A stretch of 24,022 bases of DNA from JBOFFC01 sp051648405 (GTDB taxonomy: Bacteria > Planctomycetota > Planctomycetia > Pirellulales > Lacipirellulaceae): assembly GCA_051648405.1 (NCBI GenBank), contig JBOFFC010000140.1, positions 1-24,022 on the forward strand, written 5' to 3'. Numbering within the stretch: position 1 is the first letter of the stretch; each line of letters begins with the position of its first letter. Position numbers and translations under genes: made by a program. Shown here one piece after another: positions 1-7,721 of the stretch. The notes under the pieces were generated by a model. That model was not told where the DNA came from, did no database searches, and saw only the letters and a list, made by a program, of their open reading frames with translations.

Positions 1-27
1 GAATCGACGAACGCCGCCGTTTGCCAG

Positions 28-59
28 TTCCGCATTCCGAACTCCCCCTTCCGCATTCC
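28..59. repeat. Short direct repeat TTCCGCATTCC (two copies)
   Basis: The 11-mer TTCCGCATTCC occurs at 28-38 and again at 49-59, 21 bp apart, immediately beyond the stop codon of the minus-strand glycosylase gene. A 12-base piece of it, CCCTTCCGCATT (46-57), recurs in inverted orientation at 3299-3310, just behind the tRNA gene. It is probably a low-complexity intergenic repeat of this genome. No function can be read from it. Confidence 0.5.
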
Positions 60-884
60 CTACAGCTCCACCCCCATCTGCTGCATCAGCAGCTTCATGT
101 CGTCCCAGGTCGCCTTTTTGGCCGACGGGTTCCGCAGCAGGTAGGCGGGGTGGTAGGTGCAAACCACGCGGCGGCCGTGGTGCTCGTGGACCCGGCCCCG
201 TAGACGCCCGATCGGCTCGGTGGTTTCCAGGAAGTTCTGGGCCGCCACCGCCCCTAGGCAGCAGATGTACTCGGGATCGACCAGCTCAAGCTGCCGCTGG
301 AGGAACCCGCGGCAGTTAACGGACTCGTCCGGGGCCGGGTTGCGGTTACCTGGCGGGCGGCATTTGAGCACGTTCAGGATGTAGACCTGCGAGCGGGTCA
401 GCTTGCAGGCCTCGATGATCTTGTCGAGCAACTGCCCGGCGCGGCCAACGAACGGCTCGCCGAGCCGGTCTTCGTCCGCCCCCGGGGCCTCTCCGAGAAA
501 GCAGAGCCGGGCCTTCGGCGGCCCCACGCCAAACACCGTCTGCGTGCGCGTCGAGGCGAGCTCGGCGCACGCCGTGCAGCCCCGGACGAGGTCGTTGAGG
601 ACCTCCAGGCTGTGGGCGGCCTCGATCTGATCGCGGGGGGCCTGCTTCGGGCGGCGGGGCATCGTCTCGTCCGTTGCGGTCCGGCGGGGAGGTTCTGCGG
701 GTTCGGGCGCCGCTGAGCTGGGACCTGCGGCCGACCGTGGGCTGGCTCGAGGGGCGTCTAACCCCTGGGCGCTAGCCCGTGGCGCTCGGCGTGGCAGTTG
801 CTCGACCCCCGCGGCGCGCAGCAGCTCAAGGGCGCCCGCGAGCGCTAGGCGGGGGTCGGTCGGCGGCGCCTTGGGGCTGTCCAT
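60..884 (-). CDS. Uracil-DNA glycosylase, family 4 (Fe-S type)
   Basis: This cytoplasmic base-excision repair enzyme (274 aa) removes uracil arising from cytosine deamination. The active-site motif GEAPGADED is at residues 131-139, followed by GEPFVGRAGQLLD (142-154). The distal motif HPAYLLR is at 245-251. Four cysteines, C103 and C106 (CTAC) and C175 and C191 (C-x15-C), have the spacing of the family-4 iron-sulfur cluster ligands. The first 85 or so residues are Ala/Pro/Arg-rich, look disordered and precede the catalytic domain, so the protein is longer than typical 200-residue members. A start at Met75 (position 662) would remove most of this extension. The gene diverges from der across about 208 bp. 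The phage-polymerase-associated name sometimes given to this family is not evidence of phage origin. The family is certain, the start less so. Confidence 0.93.
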   Translation of the reverse strand: MDSPKAPPTDPRLALAGALELLRAAGVEQLPRRAPRASAQGLDAPRASPRSAAGPSSAAPEPAEPPRRTATDETMPRRPKQAPRDQIEAAHSLEVLNDLVRGCTACAELASTRTQTVFGVGPPKARLCFLGEAPGADEDRLGEPFVGRAGQLLDKIIEACKLTRSQVYILNVLKCRPPGNRNPAPDESVNCRGFLQRQLELVDPEYICCLGAVAAQNFLETTEPIGRLRGRVHEHHGRRVVCTYHPAYLLRNPSAKKATWDDMKLLMQQMGVEL

Positions 885-1092
885 AACGGGCCGGCAAAGC
901 GTAACGCCGCGCCGGTCGTTTCGGCAGGGTTTAGGACCGCGCGGATCGACGCGCGCCTATCAACCACCTGCCGGGGCTACTATGCTCAGTGGTTCGCCGC
1001 AGGCCGCCCGGCGGGGGACTTCGGGTGGCGGGCGTCGGCGTTTCTTCTTTCGCGTTCCTCTGGCAGCGGGCTTCGGCCCGTGCCCCTCCGTC

Positions 1093-2679
1093 ATGGGCGT
1101 CCCCCAAGTCGCGATCGTCGGCCGTCCCAACGTCGGCAAGAGCAGCCTCTTGAACTGGCTGGCAGGGGTGCGCGTCGCGGTTGTCGATGACAAGCCGGGC
1201 ATCACGCGCGACCGCGTCGTCTACTTGATGAAGCACGAAGAGCGTTTCTTCGAGCTCATCGACACGGGCGGCATGGGCCACATGGACGCCGACCAACTGA
1301 CCGAGGACATCGAGCGACAGATCACCAACGCCATCGACTCGGCCGACGTGATCATGATGATCGTCGATACGCGCGTCGGCCTGACGGCGATGGACCAAGA
1401 GGTCGCCAAGCGCTTGCGGTACCTCAAGACGCCGGTGATCTGCGTCGCGAACAAGACCGACGACGAGACGTTCGACAACCAGGCCGAAGAGTTCCGCCGC
1501 CTCGGCCACGGCGTGCCGATGAAGGTCAGCACGCTGCAGAATCGGAACAAACCGATCCTGCTGAACCGGCTGGCGGAGCTGCTCCCCGCCGAAGCCGAGG
1601 GGGGGGACGAGGCGCCGACCGAGCCGGACATGAAGGTCGCCATCGTCGGTCGCCGCAACGTCGGCAAGAGCACGTTCGTCAACACGCTGGTGCAAGCCGA
1701 GCGGATGATCGTCAGCGAGATCCCCGGCACGACGCGCGACAGCGTCGATGTGCGGTTCGAGCTCGACGGCCGGGCCTTCATCGCGATCGACACGCCCGGC
1801 ATCCGCCGCACGCGGGCCCAGGCGACGTACGACATCGATTTCTACGGCGCCCACCGCGCCCAGCGCAGCATCCGCAGGGCGGACGTCGTGCTGCTGTTCC
1901 TCGACGCCTCGCAGCGGATCGGCAAGGTCGATAAGCAGCTCGGCGACTACATCGCGCAGCAGCACAAGCCGTGCATCTTGGTGATCAACAAGTGGGACCT
2001 GCTCGCCGGTTCGATGCCGACCGAGAAGTGGGTGTCGTACCTCAACGACAACTTCCGGCCGCTGAGCTACGCCCCGATCGCGTTCATCACCGGCCAGACG
2101 GGGAAGAACGTCAAGGCGCTGCTCAACCACAGCTCGATGTTGTTCAAGCAGGCCCGGCAACGTGTCGGCACCGGCGTCATCAACCGAATGGTCCGTAACG
2201 CGGTCCGGATGACCCCCCCGCCGCTGCACCAGAACCGCCGGCCGAAGATCTACTACGCGACGCAGGTCGGGACCGAGCCGCCGACGATCGTGCTGTTCTG
2301 CAGTCAGCCGTCGGCCCTGTCGAAACCGTACCAGCGGTTCCTGATGGGCAAGTTCCGCGACGAGCTGCCGTTCCCCGAGGTGCCGATCAAGCTCTACCTG
2401 CGGAAGCGCGAGCAGACCGACGAGCGCGACGAGATCAACGCCGGCGATGAACCCGACGACCAGGCGCTGATCGACACGAGCGTCGAGGCCGACGAACTCG
2501 AAGCGCACGATGCGCCGTCGCACACGGTCGAGACGCACGCCGACGATGCGCGCGATGGCGATGGCCAAGACTCCACGGCAACGCAACTCGACGAGCGCGA
2601 GATCGACGCCGTCCAGCAGGGCCACGCGGCGAGCGTGCTCGACGACCTCGACGACGACGCGCCCGGGATGCTGCGTTAG
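1093..2679 (+). CDS. der: Ribosome assembly GTPase Der (EngA)
   Basis: Der is an essential double GTPase that acts in 50S subunit maturation. The protein (528 aa) has two tandem G domains and a KH-like C-terminal domain. First domain: P-loop GRPNVGKS (10-17), DTGG (57-60), NKTD (120-123). Second domain: GRRNVGKS (186-193), DTPG (233-236), NKWD (299-302). The KH-like region runs to about residue 437. A highly acidic tail of about 90 residues follows, longer than in the usual 440-490 aa Der. ATG 1093 is chosen because the first P-loop begins nine residues later, as expected. The frame stays open upstream to 871, but that stretch reads as Arg/Pro-rich noise. No clear Shine-Dalgarno site or promoter stands out in the 208 bp shared with the divergent glycosylase gene. 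The G5-like segment of the first domain (STLQNRN) departs from the usual SAxxG form. Confidence 0.96.
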   Translation: MGVPQVAIVGRPNVGKSSLLNWLAGVRVAVVDDKPGITRDRVVYLMKHEERFFELIDTGGMGHMDADQLTEDIERQITNAIDSADVIMMIVDTRVGLTAMDQEVAKRLRYLKTPVICVANKTDDETFDNQAEEFRRLGHGVPMKVSTLQNRNKPILLNRLAELLPAEAEGGDEAPTEPDMKVAIVGRRNVGKSTFVNTLVQAERMIVSEIPGTTRDSVDVRFELDGRAFIAIDTPGIRRTRAQATYDIDFYGAHRAQRSIRRADVVLLFLDASQRIGKVDKQLGDYIAQQHKPCILVINKWDLLAGSMPTEKWVSYLNDNFRPLSYAPIAFITGQTGKNVKALLNHSSMLFKQARQRVGTGVINRMVRNAVRMTPPPLHQNRRPKIYYATQVGTEPPTIVLFCSQPSALSKPYQRFLMGKFRDELPFPEVPIKLYLRKREQTDERDEINAGDEPDDQALIDTSVEADELEAHDAPSHTVETHADDARDGDGQDSTATQLDEREIDAVQQGHAASVLDDLDDDAPGMLR

Positions 2680-2681
2680 TC

Positions 2682-2701
2682 GCGCGCTCGCACGGGCGCG
2701 C
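2682..2701. terminator. Possible GC-rich hairpin between convergent genes
   Basis: GCGCGC at 2682-2687 can pair with GCGCGC at 2696-2701 around an 8-nt loop, directly after the der stop codon and before the end of the opposing small gene. There is no T-run on either strand, so it is at best a weak or factor-dependent terminator. Confidence 0.22.
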
Positions 2702-2729
2702 ACTCAGCGGCCGGATCTGAGCTGGTGGA

Positions 2730-2939
2730 TCAGCGATCCACGCCCCGACCCGGCGCCGATCCACCCTGGCCAGCGCCCGCCGACGCCAGCCGCGACCAGT
2801 CCGGGGTCGATTCACCCGACCCGGCGTAGTACGACGCGACTCCGACTCCGACGACCCAGGCCAGCAGGAAGCCGAAGACTTCGCCGTAGTAGATCACCCC
2901 GTTCCACGGGCTGGCGGCGGGATTCGACGGGCGGCTCAT
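2730..2939 (-). CDS. Small predicted single-pass membrane protein (hypothetical)
   Basis: This 69-residue reading frame (ATG at 2937-2939) is not recognised as a named family. After a short polar N-terminus with the segment NPAASPWNG, it has one strongly hydrophobic stretch at about residues 15-41 that could span the membrane. A Ser/Gly/Asp-rich tail of about 28 residues follows. It lies tail-to-tail with der, 50 bp apart. Support comes from the sensible membrane-protein layout and from the absence of a better candidate on either strand. Against it, no Shine-Dalgarno site is evident. It may be a lineage-specific envelope protein; no function is claimed. Confidence 0.5.
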   Translation of the reverse strand: MSRPSNPAASPWNGVIYYGEVFGFLLAWVVGVGVASYYAGSGESTPDWSRLASAGAGQGGSAPGRGVDR

Positions 2940-3172
2940 CGGGGCACAGCCGAGGCTGCACTGAAGGGCTTGATTCGCCGGCTCGGCCCGCGGGCCGCCG
3001 ACTGCATGCGATTACACCACGTTACGGCGAAACCCCGCAAGGTCGCTGTGCGCGGAAATCTCGCCGGCGCCGTCGGACTCCGGGCGAGGCGCGACCGATT
3101 AAAGGGGGAAGCCGCAGAACCCCGCGGCGGGACAAGCGGCGGGCGAACCCTAGCCAAAGGGTGCTGGTCGGT

Positions 3173-3205
3173 TAAGATTAAGGCGTCGATCGGGGGATAC
3201 CCCCG
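3173..3205 (+). promoter_or_regulatory. Possible tRNA promoter -10 element and leader hairpin
   Basis: TAAGAT at 3173-3178 matches four of six bases of a sigma-70 -10 box and lies in the only A/T-rich patch before the tRNA gene. No convincing -35 box was found. Downstream, CGGGGG (3191-3196) and CCCCCG (3200-3205) form a perfect six-pair stem with a three-base loop, ending 10 bp before the mature tRNA 5' end. The stem would lie in the tRNA leader. Confidence 0.25.
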
Positions 3206-3215
3206 GCCGAGACGA

Positions 3216-3289
<74 letters not shown>

Positions 3290-3485
3290 CTGGATGCAAA
3301 TGCGGAAGGGTGAGGGGTTACGCTCCCGAATCCAAAACGGCCCCTTTTCCTGGGGGCAAGCGGCCCGCGACTGACGCGGCAGTTGCTAGCACCCACGGTG
3401 CTCGCAGTCCCCGCTGACGGGCCCGAGGGGAGGAAGCGGTTCGCCGATGCGTTCGACGTGCTCGTTTCCGGCGTCCCCTCTCGTC

Positions 3486-3641
3486 TAGCAACCTGTTGAG
3501 TGACGCCGTCGTGGCGTTTTTCAACCGCGTCAAGCTCACGGCCGAGCCCCTCGCGGCTCGCGAAGCCGCGGCAAAGACGCCTTGGTTTCGACGTCGCCTC
3601 GGTGTGGCCTCGTTGCCCGTTGAGAAATCAACCGGCTGCTA
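3486..3641 (+). mobile_element. Miniature inverted-repeat element, copy A (MITE-like)
   Basis: This 156-bp element is bounded by TAGCAACCTGTTGA (3486-3499) and TCAACCGGCTGCTA (3628-3641), inverted repeats of 14 bp with two mismatches. CTAG occurs at both outer edges. Near the left end, GTTGAGTGACGCC and GGCGTTTTTCAAC (3513-3525) form an imperfect hairpin. It is homologous to copy B in the opposite orientation. They share, for example, an exact 17-base match GGTTTCGACGTCGCCTC and the segment TCGCGGCTCGCGAA. It encodes no transposase and would depend on one elsewhere in the genome. It is more diverged and about 16 bp longer than copy B. Confidence 0.7.
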
Positions 3642-3999
3642 GCCTCGCGCCGGTGTTTGCGGGCCGCTGTTCCGCCGCGCTCGACGTTCCACAACCGGCA
3701 AAGCCGCGACCTTGCGACTCGGAAGCTCTTGGTTCCATCGCGGTCAACAGCGGTTTTTCGTTGCATTCCTCGGCAACCCGGGTAACCTAACCCTTGGTCT
3801 GGCCCGTGCGGCTAAGGGTAGCGCATCAGCGTGCACCCACCCGGACGGAGTCCGCCTGCCTCTCCGCTCTGCCCGCCAAAGTCCTTCTCGTTCGTCCACA
3901 ATCAACGGCCCGCCGCGTCAGCGTGAATCCCCGTCGCCATCTCGCACCAGTAGCGCTCCCCATGCACGGGGGGTCCGCCGTGGTTGTCGGTAGCGGGCT

Positions 4000-4139
4000 T
4001 AGCAGCCTGTTGATTTTTGACCGGCTGCGTCGTCGCACGGAGGCGACGTCGAAACCGTGGCGCTTTCGCCGCGGTTTCGCGAGCCGCGAGCTTGGCGAGG
4101 TTGAAGAACGCCACGACGGCGTTTTTCAACAGGCTGCTA
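4000..4139 (-). mobile_element. Miniature inverted-repeat element, copy B (MITE-like)
   Basis: This 140-bp element has perfect 14-bp terminal inverted repeats: TAGCAGCCTGTTGA (4000-4013) and TCAACAGGCTGCTA (4126-4139). Two further hairpins lie inside. A 12-pair stem GAAACCGTGGCG/CGCCGCGGTTTC has loop CTTT. A 13-pair stem GTTGAAGAACGCC (4100-4112)/GGCGTTTTTCAAC (4118-4130) has a five-base loop. The element has no coding capacity. It lies inverted relative to copy A. Its right end is only 19 bp before the GTG start of the first polysaccharide gene, so it may influence that gene's transcription or mRNA leader. No target-site duplication is convincing. Confidence 0.75.
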
Positions 4140-4141
4140 GC

Positions 4142-4146
4142 AAGGA
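4142..4146 (+). promoter_or_regulatory. Candidate Shine-Dalgarno AAGGA for the fusion gene
   Basis: AAGGA lies 12 nt before GTG 4159 and begins just outside repeat B. It is the only purine-rich site in the short leader and supports the GTG start. Confidence 0.4.
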
Positions 4147-4158
4147 CACGGACGGCCC

Positions 4159-6864
4159 GTGAGCGCGTGGCTCATTCCCCTGGTCCCGCTGCTGGCCTTC
4201 GCGGTGTCGGCCGCGATCACGGGGCTCTCGATTGCGGTATCGCACAGGCTTAACCTGCTCGACCGGCCGGACCCCCGGAAGGTCCACCGGACGCCGACGC
4301 CGCGGCTGGGAGGGGTCGGGATTGTCCTGGCGACGGCGCTCGTCGCCGTCCCCGCCTTCGCCCTGCTTGTCGATTCCTCGGCGGCCCAGCCGTGGGAAAC
4401 GACGAAGCACCACCTCTCGATCCTCGTCGGGGCGTTGTTCGTGTTCGTCGCCGGCGTCGCCGACGACGTCTGGTCGGTCTCGTCGCGCATCAAGCTGATG
4501 ACGCTCGTCGCGTCCGCGGCGGTGTTCTGCGGCTCGGGAGCGGCCCTCGAGAGCCTGATTTACGCCGATCGCTCGCTGATCGCGTTCCCATGGCTCTCGT
4601 GGCTTGTCACGACGCTGTGGATCGTCGGGATGGCGGTCGCGTTCAATTTTATTGACGGGCTCGACGGGCTCGCCGGCGGGCTTGCGCTGCTCGCCTGTGT
4701 GGTGCTCGCGTACTTCCTGTTGGTTGCGAACCTCTTCGCCGCCGCCGTCGCGCCGCTCGCCCTCGCCGGTGCGCTGGTTGGGTTCCTTTGCTTCAACGTC
4801 CCCCCCGCTCGGACGTTCATGGGAGACGGCGGAAGCCTGACGATCGGCTTCCTCCTCGGGGCGCTGACGATCAACGCCAACCCCGAGCTGGGAACGATGC
4901 GGGCGATGGTCGTCCCGGCGCTCGCGCTGAGCGTCGCCCTAGTCGATACGGCGTTCACCCTGTTTCGCCGTCGCTACGAGCAGCGCCGCTCGATGTTCTC
5001 CGCCGAGCGCGGGCACATCCACCACGGGCTGCTCGACCGGGGGTTCAGCACGAAGCAAACGGTGCTGCTGATCCACGCGGTCTCCGTTACAGCGGTCGCG
5101 ATCGGCGTTTTCTCGCTGAATTTCGACGGACTGGCGACCTTCGGCGGGCTGGCCCTCGTGGCGCCCGTCTTGTGGAGCCTGTTCCACGCCGCCGGTTCCG
5201 GCCGGACCGGCCTCATGCTTAAGGCGCTCCGGAAGAAACGTGAGATCGACCGTGCGTCACGGCGGTTCCGCGGGTCGTTCGAGACGTCGCAACTCGAGTT
5301 CGACGAGACGACGACCTTCAGCGAGTGGTGGGGCGCCGTCTGCAACGCGGCCGAGCGGCTCCAGTTCGCGCGCATCGATCTCCCGATCACCGCCCCCGGA
5401 GACGGACAGCCGCGTACTTTCCGATGGGTGAATGAGGGAGACGAACTGATCGGCGCCGGGCCGCGGATCGACGCCAGGATCCCACTCCCGCCGATGGGGG
5501 TAAGCGCCGAGTCCGCGACGGCCGAGGTGAGCGTCCCCGTCGGCGACTCGCTCGAGTCGGCCGGCGAGCGGCTGGCCCTCTTCTCGCGGCTGATCGCCGA
5601 GAACGGTCAGCGGGCGCTGCGACGCATCCACCGCGCGGACGCTCCCTCGTCGCACGCGGTCGCGTCCGTTCCGCCCGGTGAGTTCGGCCATCTCCGCGTG
5701 GCGGTTGTCCACGATTTCTTCTACACCTACGCCGGCGCCGAGCGTGTCGTCGAGCAACTGCTCCGCGTTCTCCCGCACGCCGACGTGTTCGGGCTGTTCG
5801 ACTTCGTCCCCGACGAGGAGCGCGGTTTCCTACGCGGCAAGCCGGTCACGACGACGTTCCTGCAGCGCATGCCGCTCGTGCGGTCCAAGCACCGCGCCTA
5901 CTTGCCGCTGATGCCGCTCGCCATCGAGCAGCTCGACGTGTCGGCGTACGACCTCGTGGTGTCGAGCTCGTACCTGGTCGCGAAGGGGGTCATCACGGGC
6001 CCCGACCAGCTCCACGTCTGTTACTGCCACAGCCCGGTTCGCTACGGCTGGGACCTTCAGCACCAGTACCTCCGCGACGCGGGCCTCGGCTACGGCCCGC
6101 GCGGGATGTTCGCCCGCACGATCCTGCACTACTTGCGGACCTGGGACGCGCGGAGCTCGCTCGGCGTCGATCACTTCTTGGCCAACAGCCAGTTCGTCGC
6201 CCGGCGGATCGCGAAGGTCTACCGCCGCGACGCCGAGGTGGTTTACCCGCCGGTCGATACCGAGGCGTTCGTTCCGTTGGAGACGCGGGAGGACTACTAC
6301 GTCACCGCCAGCCGACTCGTCGGTTACAAGCGGATCGACCTGATCGTCGAGGCGTTCACGCAGTCACCCGGGCGGAAGCTCGTGGTTGTTGGCGACGGCC
6401 CGGAGATGCAGCGGCTGCGATCGATCGCCGGCCCGAACGTCGAGTTCGACGGCCAGGCCGACAAGCCGGCCCTCGTCGCGCGGCTGCAGGAGGCGCAAGC
6501 CTTCGTCTTCGCCGCCGAGGAGGACTTCGGCATCGCCCCGGTCGAGGCCCTCGCCTGCGGCACGCCGGTGATCGCCTACGGAAAAGGGGGGGTCACCGAG
6601 AGCGTCCCCGCCGGCAAGATGGGGACCTTCTTCGCCGAGCAGTCGGTCGAGAGCCTGCTCGACGCGCTCGACCGCTTCGAGCGGCAAACAATCGAAGACG
6701 ACGACCGTCTCGCCGCCAGGCGCCGCGCGGAGGAGTTCTCGGTGGAGCAGTTTGTGGAGCGGCTGACGGAGAGCTTGCGTGAAGCTTGTGCGGGGAAGTG
6801 GCCGGACGGGGGTTCGGACCAACAAGCGGTGACTCCTAAGCAGGTGCTTGCGCCGCAATCGTGA
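4159..6864 (+). CDS. Fusion: polyprenyl-phosphate sugar-phosphate transferase (WecA/MraY-like) + GT4 glycosyltransferase
   Basis: This is a 901-aa three-part protein. Residues 1-345 form a multi-pass membrane enzyme of the WecA/MraY family, which transfers a sugar-1-phosphate from a UDP-sugar to undecaprenyl phosphate. Visible motifs are KVHRTPTPRLGG (41-52), GVADD (99-103), NFIDGLDGLAGG (163-174), FMGDGGS (220-226) and HIHH (286-289), which is WecA-like. Residues 350-505 are a soluble linker/domain of unknown function. Residues 511-875 are a GT4 retaining glycosyltransferase with VVHDFFYTYAGAERV (516-530), CYCHSPVRYGWD (621-632) and E788-x7-E796. This type is often annotated as a mannosyltransferase. 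In one protein it could start the lipid-linked chain and add the next sugar; that coupling is inferred. GTG 4159 is chosen because the first transmembrane helix follows at once. The last codons overlap the next gene by 4 nt. Confidence 0.92.
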   Translation: MSAWLIPLVPLLAFAVSAAITGLSIAVSHRLNLLDRPDPRKVHRTPTPRLGGVGIVLATALVAVPAFALLVDSSAAQPWETTKHHLSILVGALFVFVAGVADDVWSVSSRIKLMTLVASAAVFCGSGAALESLIYADRSLIAFPWLSWLVTTLWIVGMAVAFNFIDGLDGLAGGLALLACVVLAYFLLVANLFAAAVAPLALAGALVGFLCFNVPPARTFMGDGGSLTIGFLLGALTINANPELGTMRAMVVPALALSVALVDTAFTLFRRRYEQRRSMFSAERGHIHHGLLDRGFSTKQTVLLIHAVSVTAVAIGVFSLNFDGLATFGGLALVAPVLWSLFHAAGSGRTGLMLKALRKKREIDRASRRFRGSFETSQLEFDETTTFSEWWGAVCNAAERLQFARIDLPITAPGDGQPRTFRWVNEGDELIGAGPRIDARIPLPPMGVSAESATAEVSVPVGDSLESAGERLALFSRLIAENGQRALRRIHRADAPSSHAVASVPPGEFGHLRVAVVHDFFYTYAGAERVVEQLLRVLPHADVFGLFDFVPDEERGFLRGKPVTTTFLQRMPLVRSKHRAYLPLMPLAIEQLDVSAYDLVVSSSYLVAKGVITGPDQLHVCYCHSPVRYGWDLQHQYLRDAGLGYGPRGMFARTILHYLRTWDARSSLGVDHFLANSQFVARRIAKVYRRDAEVVYPPVDTEAFVPLETREDYYVTASRLVGYKRIDLIVEAFTQSPGRKLVVVGDGPEMQRLRSIAGPNVEFDGQADKPALVARLQEAQAFVFAAEEDFGIAPVEALACGTPVIAYGKGGVTESVPAGKMGTFFAEQSVESLLDALDRFERQTIEDDDRLAARRRAEEFSVEQFVERLTESLREACAGKWPDGGSDQQAVTPKQVLAPQS

Positions 6865-7721
6865 AGCACCTGCTCCGCAGTATCGTTCCCCAGCGCTGGT
6901 GGGAGGCTGCCCGCCAAGCACGGATTCGTCGAGCAGCCGCGCGCTACCCTAGGAGGGTCGTTGAGCACCGGTACGGTCGATCGCGGTTCCGCGCATTGAT
7001 CGCCGACGGCCTCTCTGAAGGTTGGTACAACCACGACTGGGACCAGCTCCCAGAGGTCGAGCTGCTCACGACGAGCCGGCTGACCGGCGAAGGCACGGTG
7101 TTCGACCTCGGGGCGCATCAAGGCGTCGTCGCAATGATGCTGGCGGCCGAGATCGCCCCTCGCGGAACGGTCGTCGCTGTCGAAGGGATGAAGCACAACT
7201 GCGATGTCGCCGGCGAGAATCTTGCGCTGAACGCGATTACCAACGTCCACGTGCGTCACGCAGTGGTCGCCGATGCGCCCGGACACGTTCGTTTCTTCGA
7301 CGGGCTTAACGGTTCGGTCGCCCGGTCGGGCGTCGGTCGCTTGGTTGAAGCAGTGACGGTGGACCAGCTCGCCGAACAGTACGGCCATCCGGCTGTCGTG
7401 TTCCTCGACGTCGAAGGGTTCGAAGCGAAGGCGCTCGCCGGCGCCACGCGCACGCTTCTTCGCCCTTGCGACTGGTTCATCGAAGTGCACGTTGGGTGCG
7501 GCCTCGAAGAGTACGGCGGGTCGTGGCGATCGGTCGTCGAGCGATTCCCCGATGAGTCCTACAAGCGCTTCGCATGGAAGCTCGACTCCGGGGATCGTCC
7601 AAGGCCGTTTGTTGCCGACGCCGAGTTGGTCGGAAGCCGGTTCGGTTTCGTCGCGCTGCACCGCCATCCAATCGGCGACTCGCTGGGAGCGTCGATGCCC
7701 GACACGTCAATCGCCCCGTGA
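6861..7721 (+). CDS. FkbM-family methyltransferase (1)
   Basis: This 286-aa protein is predicted to be a SAM-dependent O-methyltransferase of the FkbM family, members of which methylate sugar hydroxyls or other small molecules. The SAM-binding motif TVFDLGAHQG is at residues 79-88 and the acidic loop AVEG at 106-109. The family motif FLDVEGFEAKAL is at 181-192. The start GTG 6861 overlaps the stop of the fusion gene as GTGA, and the next gene begins in the same way. In this cluster the likely substrate is a sugar of the polysaccharide or its precursor. The acceptor cannot be read from sequence. A region of about 75 residues after the FkbM core carries further family-like segments and no signal peptide is seen. 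Confidence 0.85.
   Translation: MKHLLRSIVPQRWWEAARQARIRRAAARYPRRVVEHRYGRSRFRALIADGLSEGWYNHDWDQLPEVELLTTSRLTGEGTVFDLGAHQGVVAMMLAAEIAPRGTVVAVEGMKHNCDVAGENLALNAITNVHVRHAVVADAPGHVRFFDGLNGSVARSGVGRLVEAVTVDQLAEQYGHPAVVFLDVEGFEAKALAGATRTLLRPCDWFIEVHVGCGLEEYGGSWRSVVERFPDESYKRFAWKLDSGDRPRPFVADAELVGSRFGFVALHRHPIGDSLGASMPDTSIAP

Larger units (their letters stand above)
3290..4158. other. Gene-poor stretch with two miniature repeats
   Basis: About 870 bp between the tRNA and the polysaccharide genes hold no credible gene: the frames present are short, overlapping and Arg-rich. The stretch contains repeat A (3486-3641) and repeat B (4000-4139). The 358 bp between them and the 196 bp after the tRNA hold nothing I recognise. 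A stem GCCCC (3340-3344) with GGGGC (3353-3357) lies behind the tRNA but lacks a T-run. A promoter for the downstream gene train should lie in this stretch, but none is obvious. Confidence 0.6.

Noticed and set aside
871..1092. An upstream extension of the der reading frame
   Set aside because: It reads as Arg/Pro/Gly-rich noise and lies beyond the expected Der N-terminus. ATG 1093 places the P-loop at the normal distance.
931..2703. A 590-codon open frame on the minus strand opposite der
   Set aside because: It mirrors der codons in antisense, as expected for high-GC3 DNA. The peptide is Arg/Val/Leu/Asp-repetitive and has no recognisable domain.
3340..3357. A GCCCC/GGGGC stem behind the tRNA as a terminator
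   Set aside because: The stem has only five pairs and no T-run. The evidence is too weak to call.
3290..4158. A degraded transposase gene between the two repeats
   Set aside because: No DDE, HUH or other transposase fragment could be read in any frame of 3642-3999.
3902..4253. Short frames over the miniature repeats encoding AVVAFFNLAKLAARE or its reverse-frame relative
   Set aside because: The similarity between copies comes from the DNA repeat itself. They have no protein motif and are not preserved as a full frame.
6576..7667. A 363-codon minus-strand frame opposite the fusion and FkbM genes
   Set aside because: It spans the junction of two well-supported plus-strand genes and has no family motif; it is an antisense shadow.
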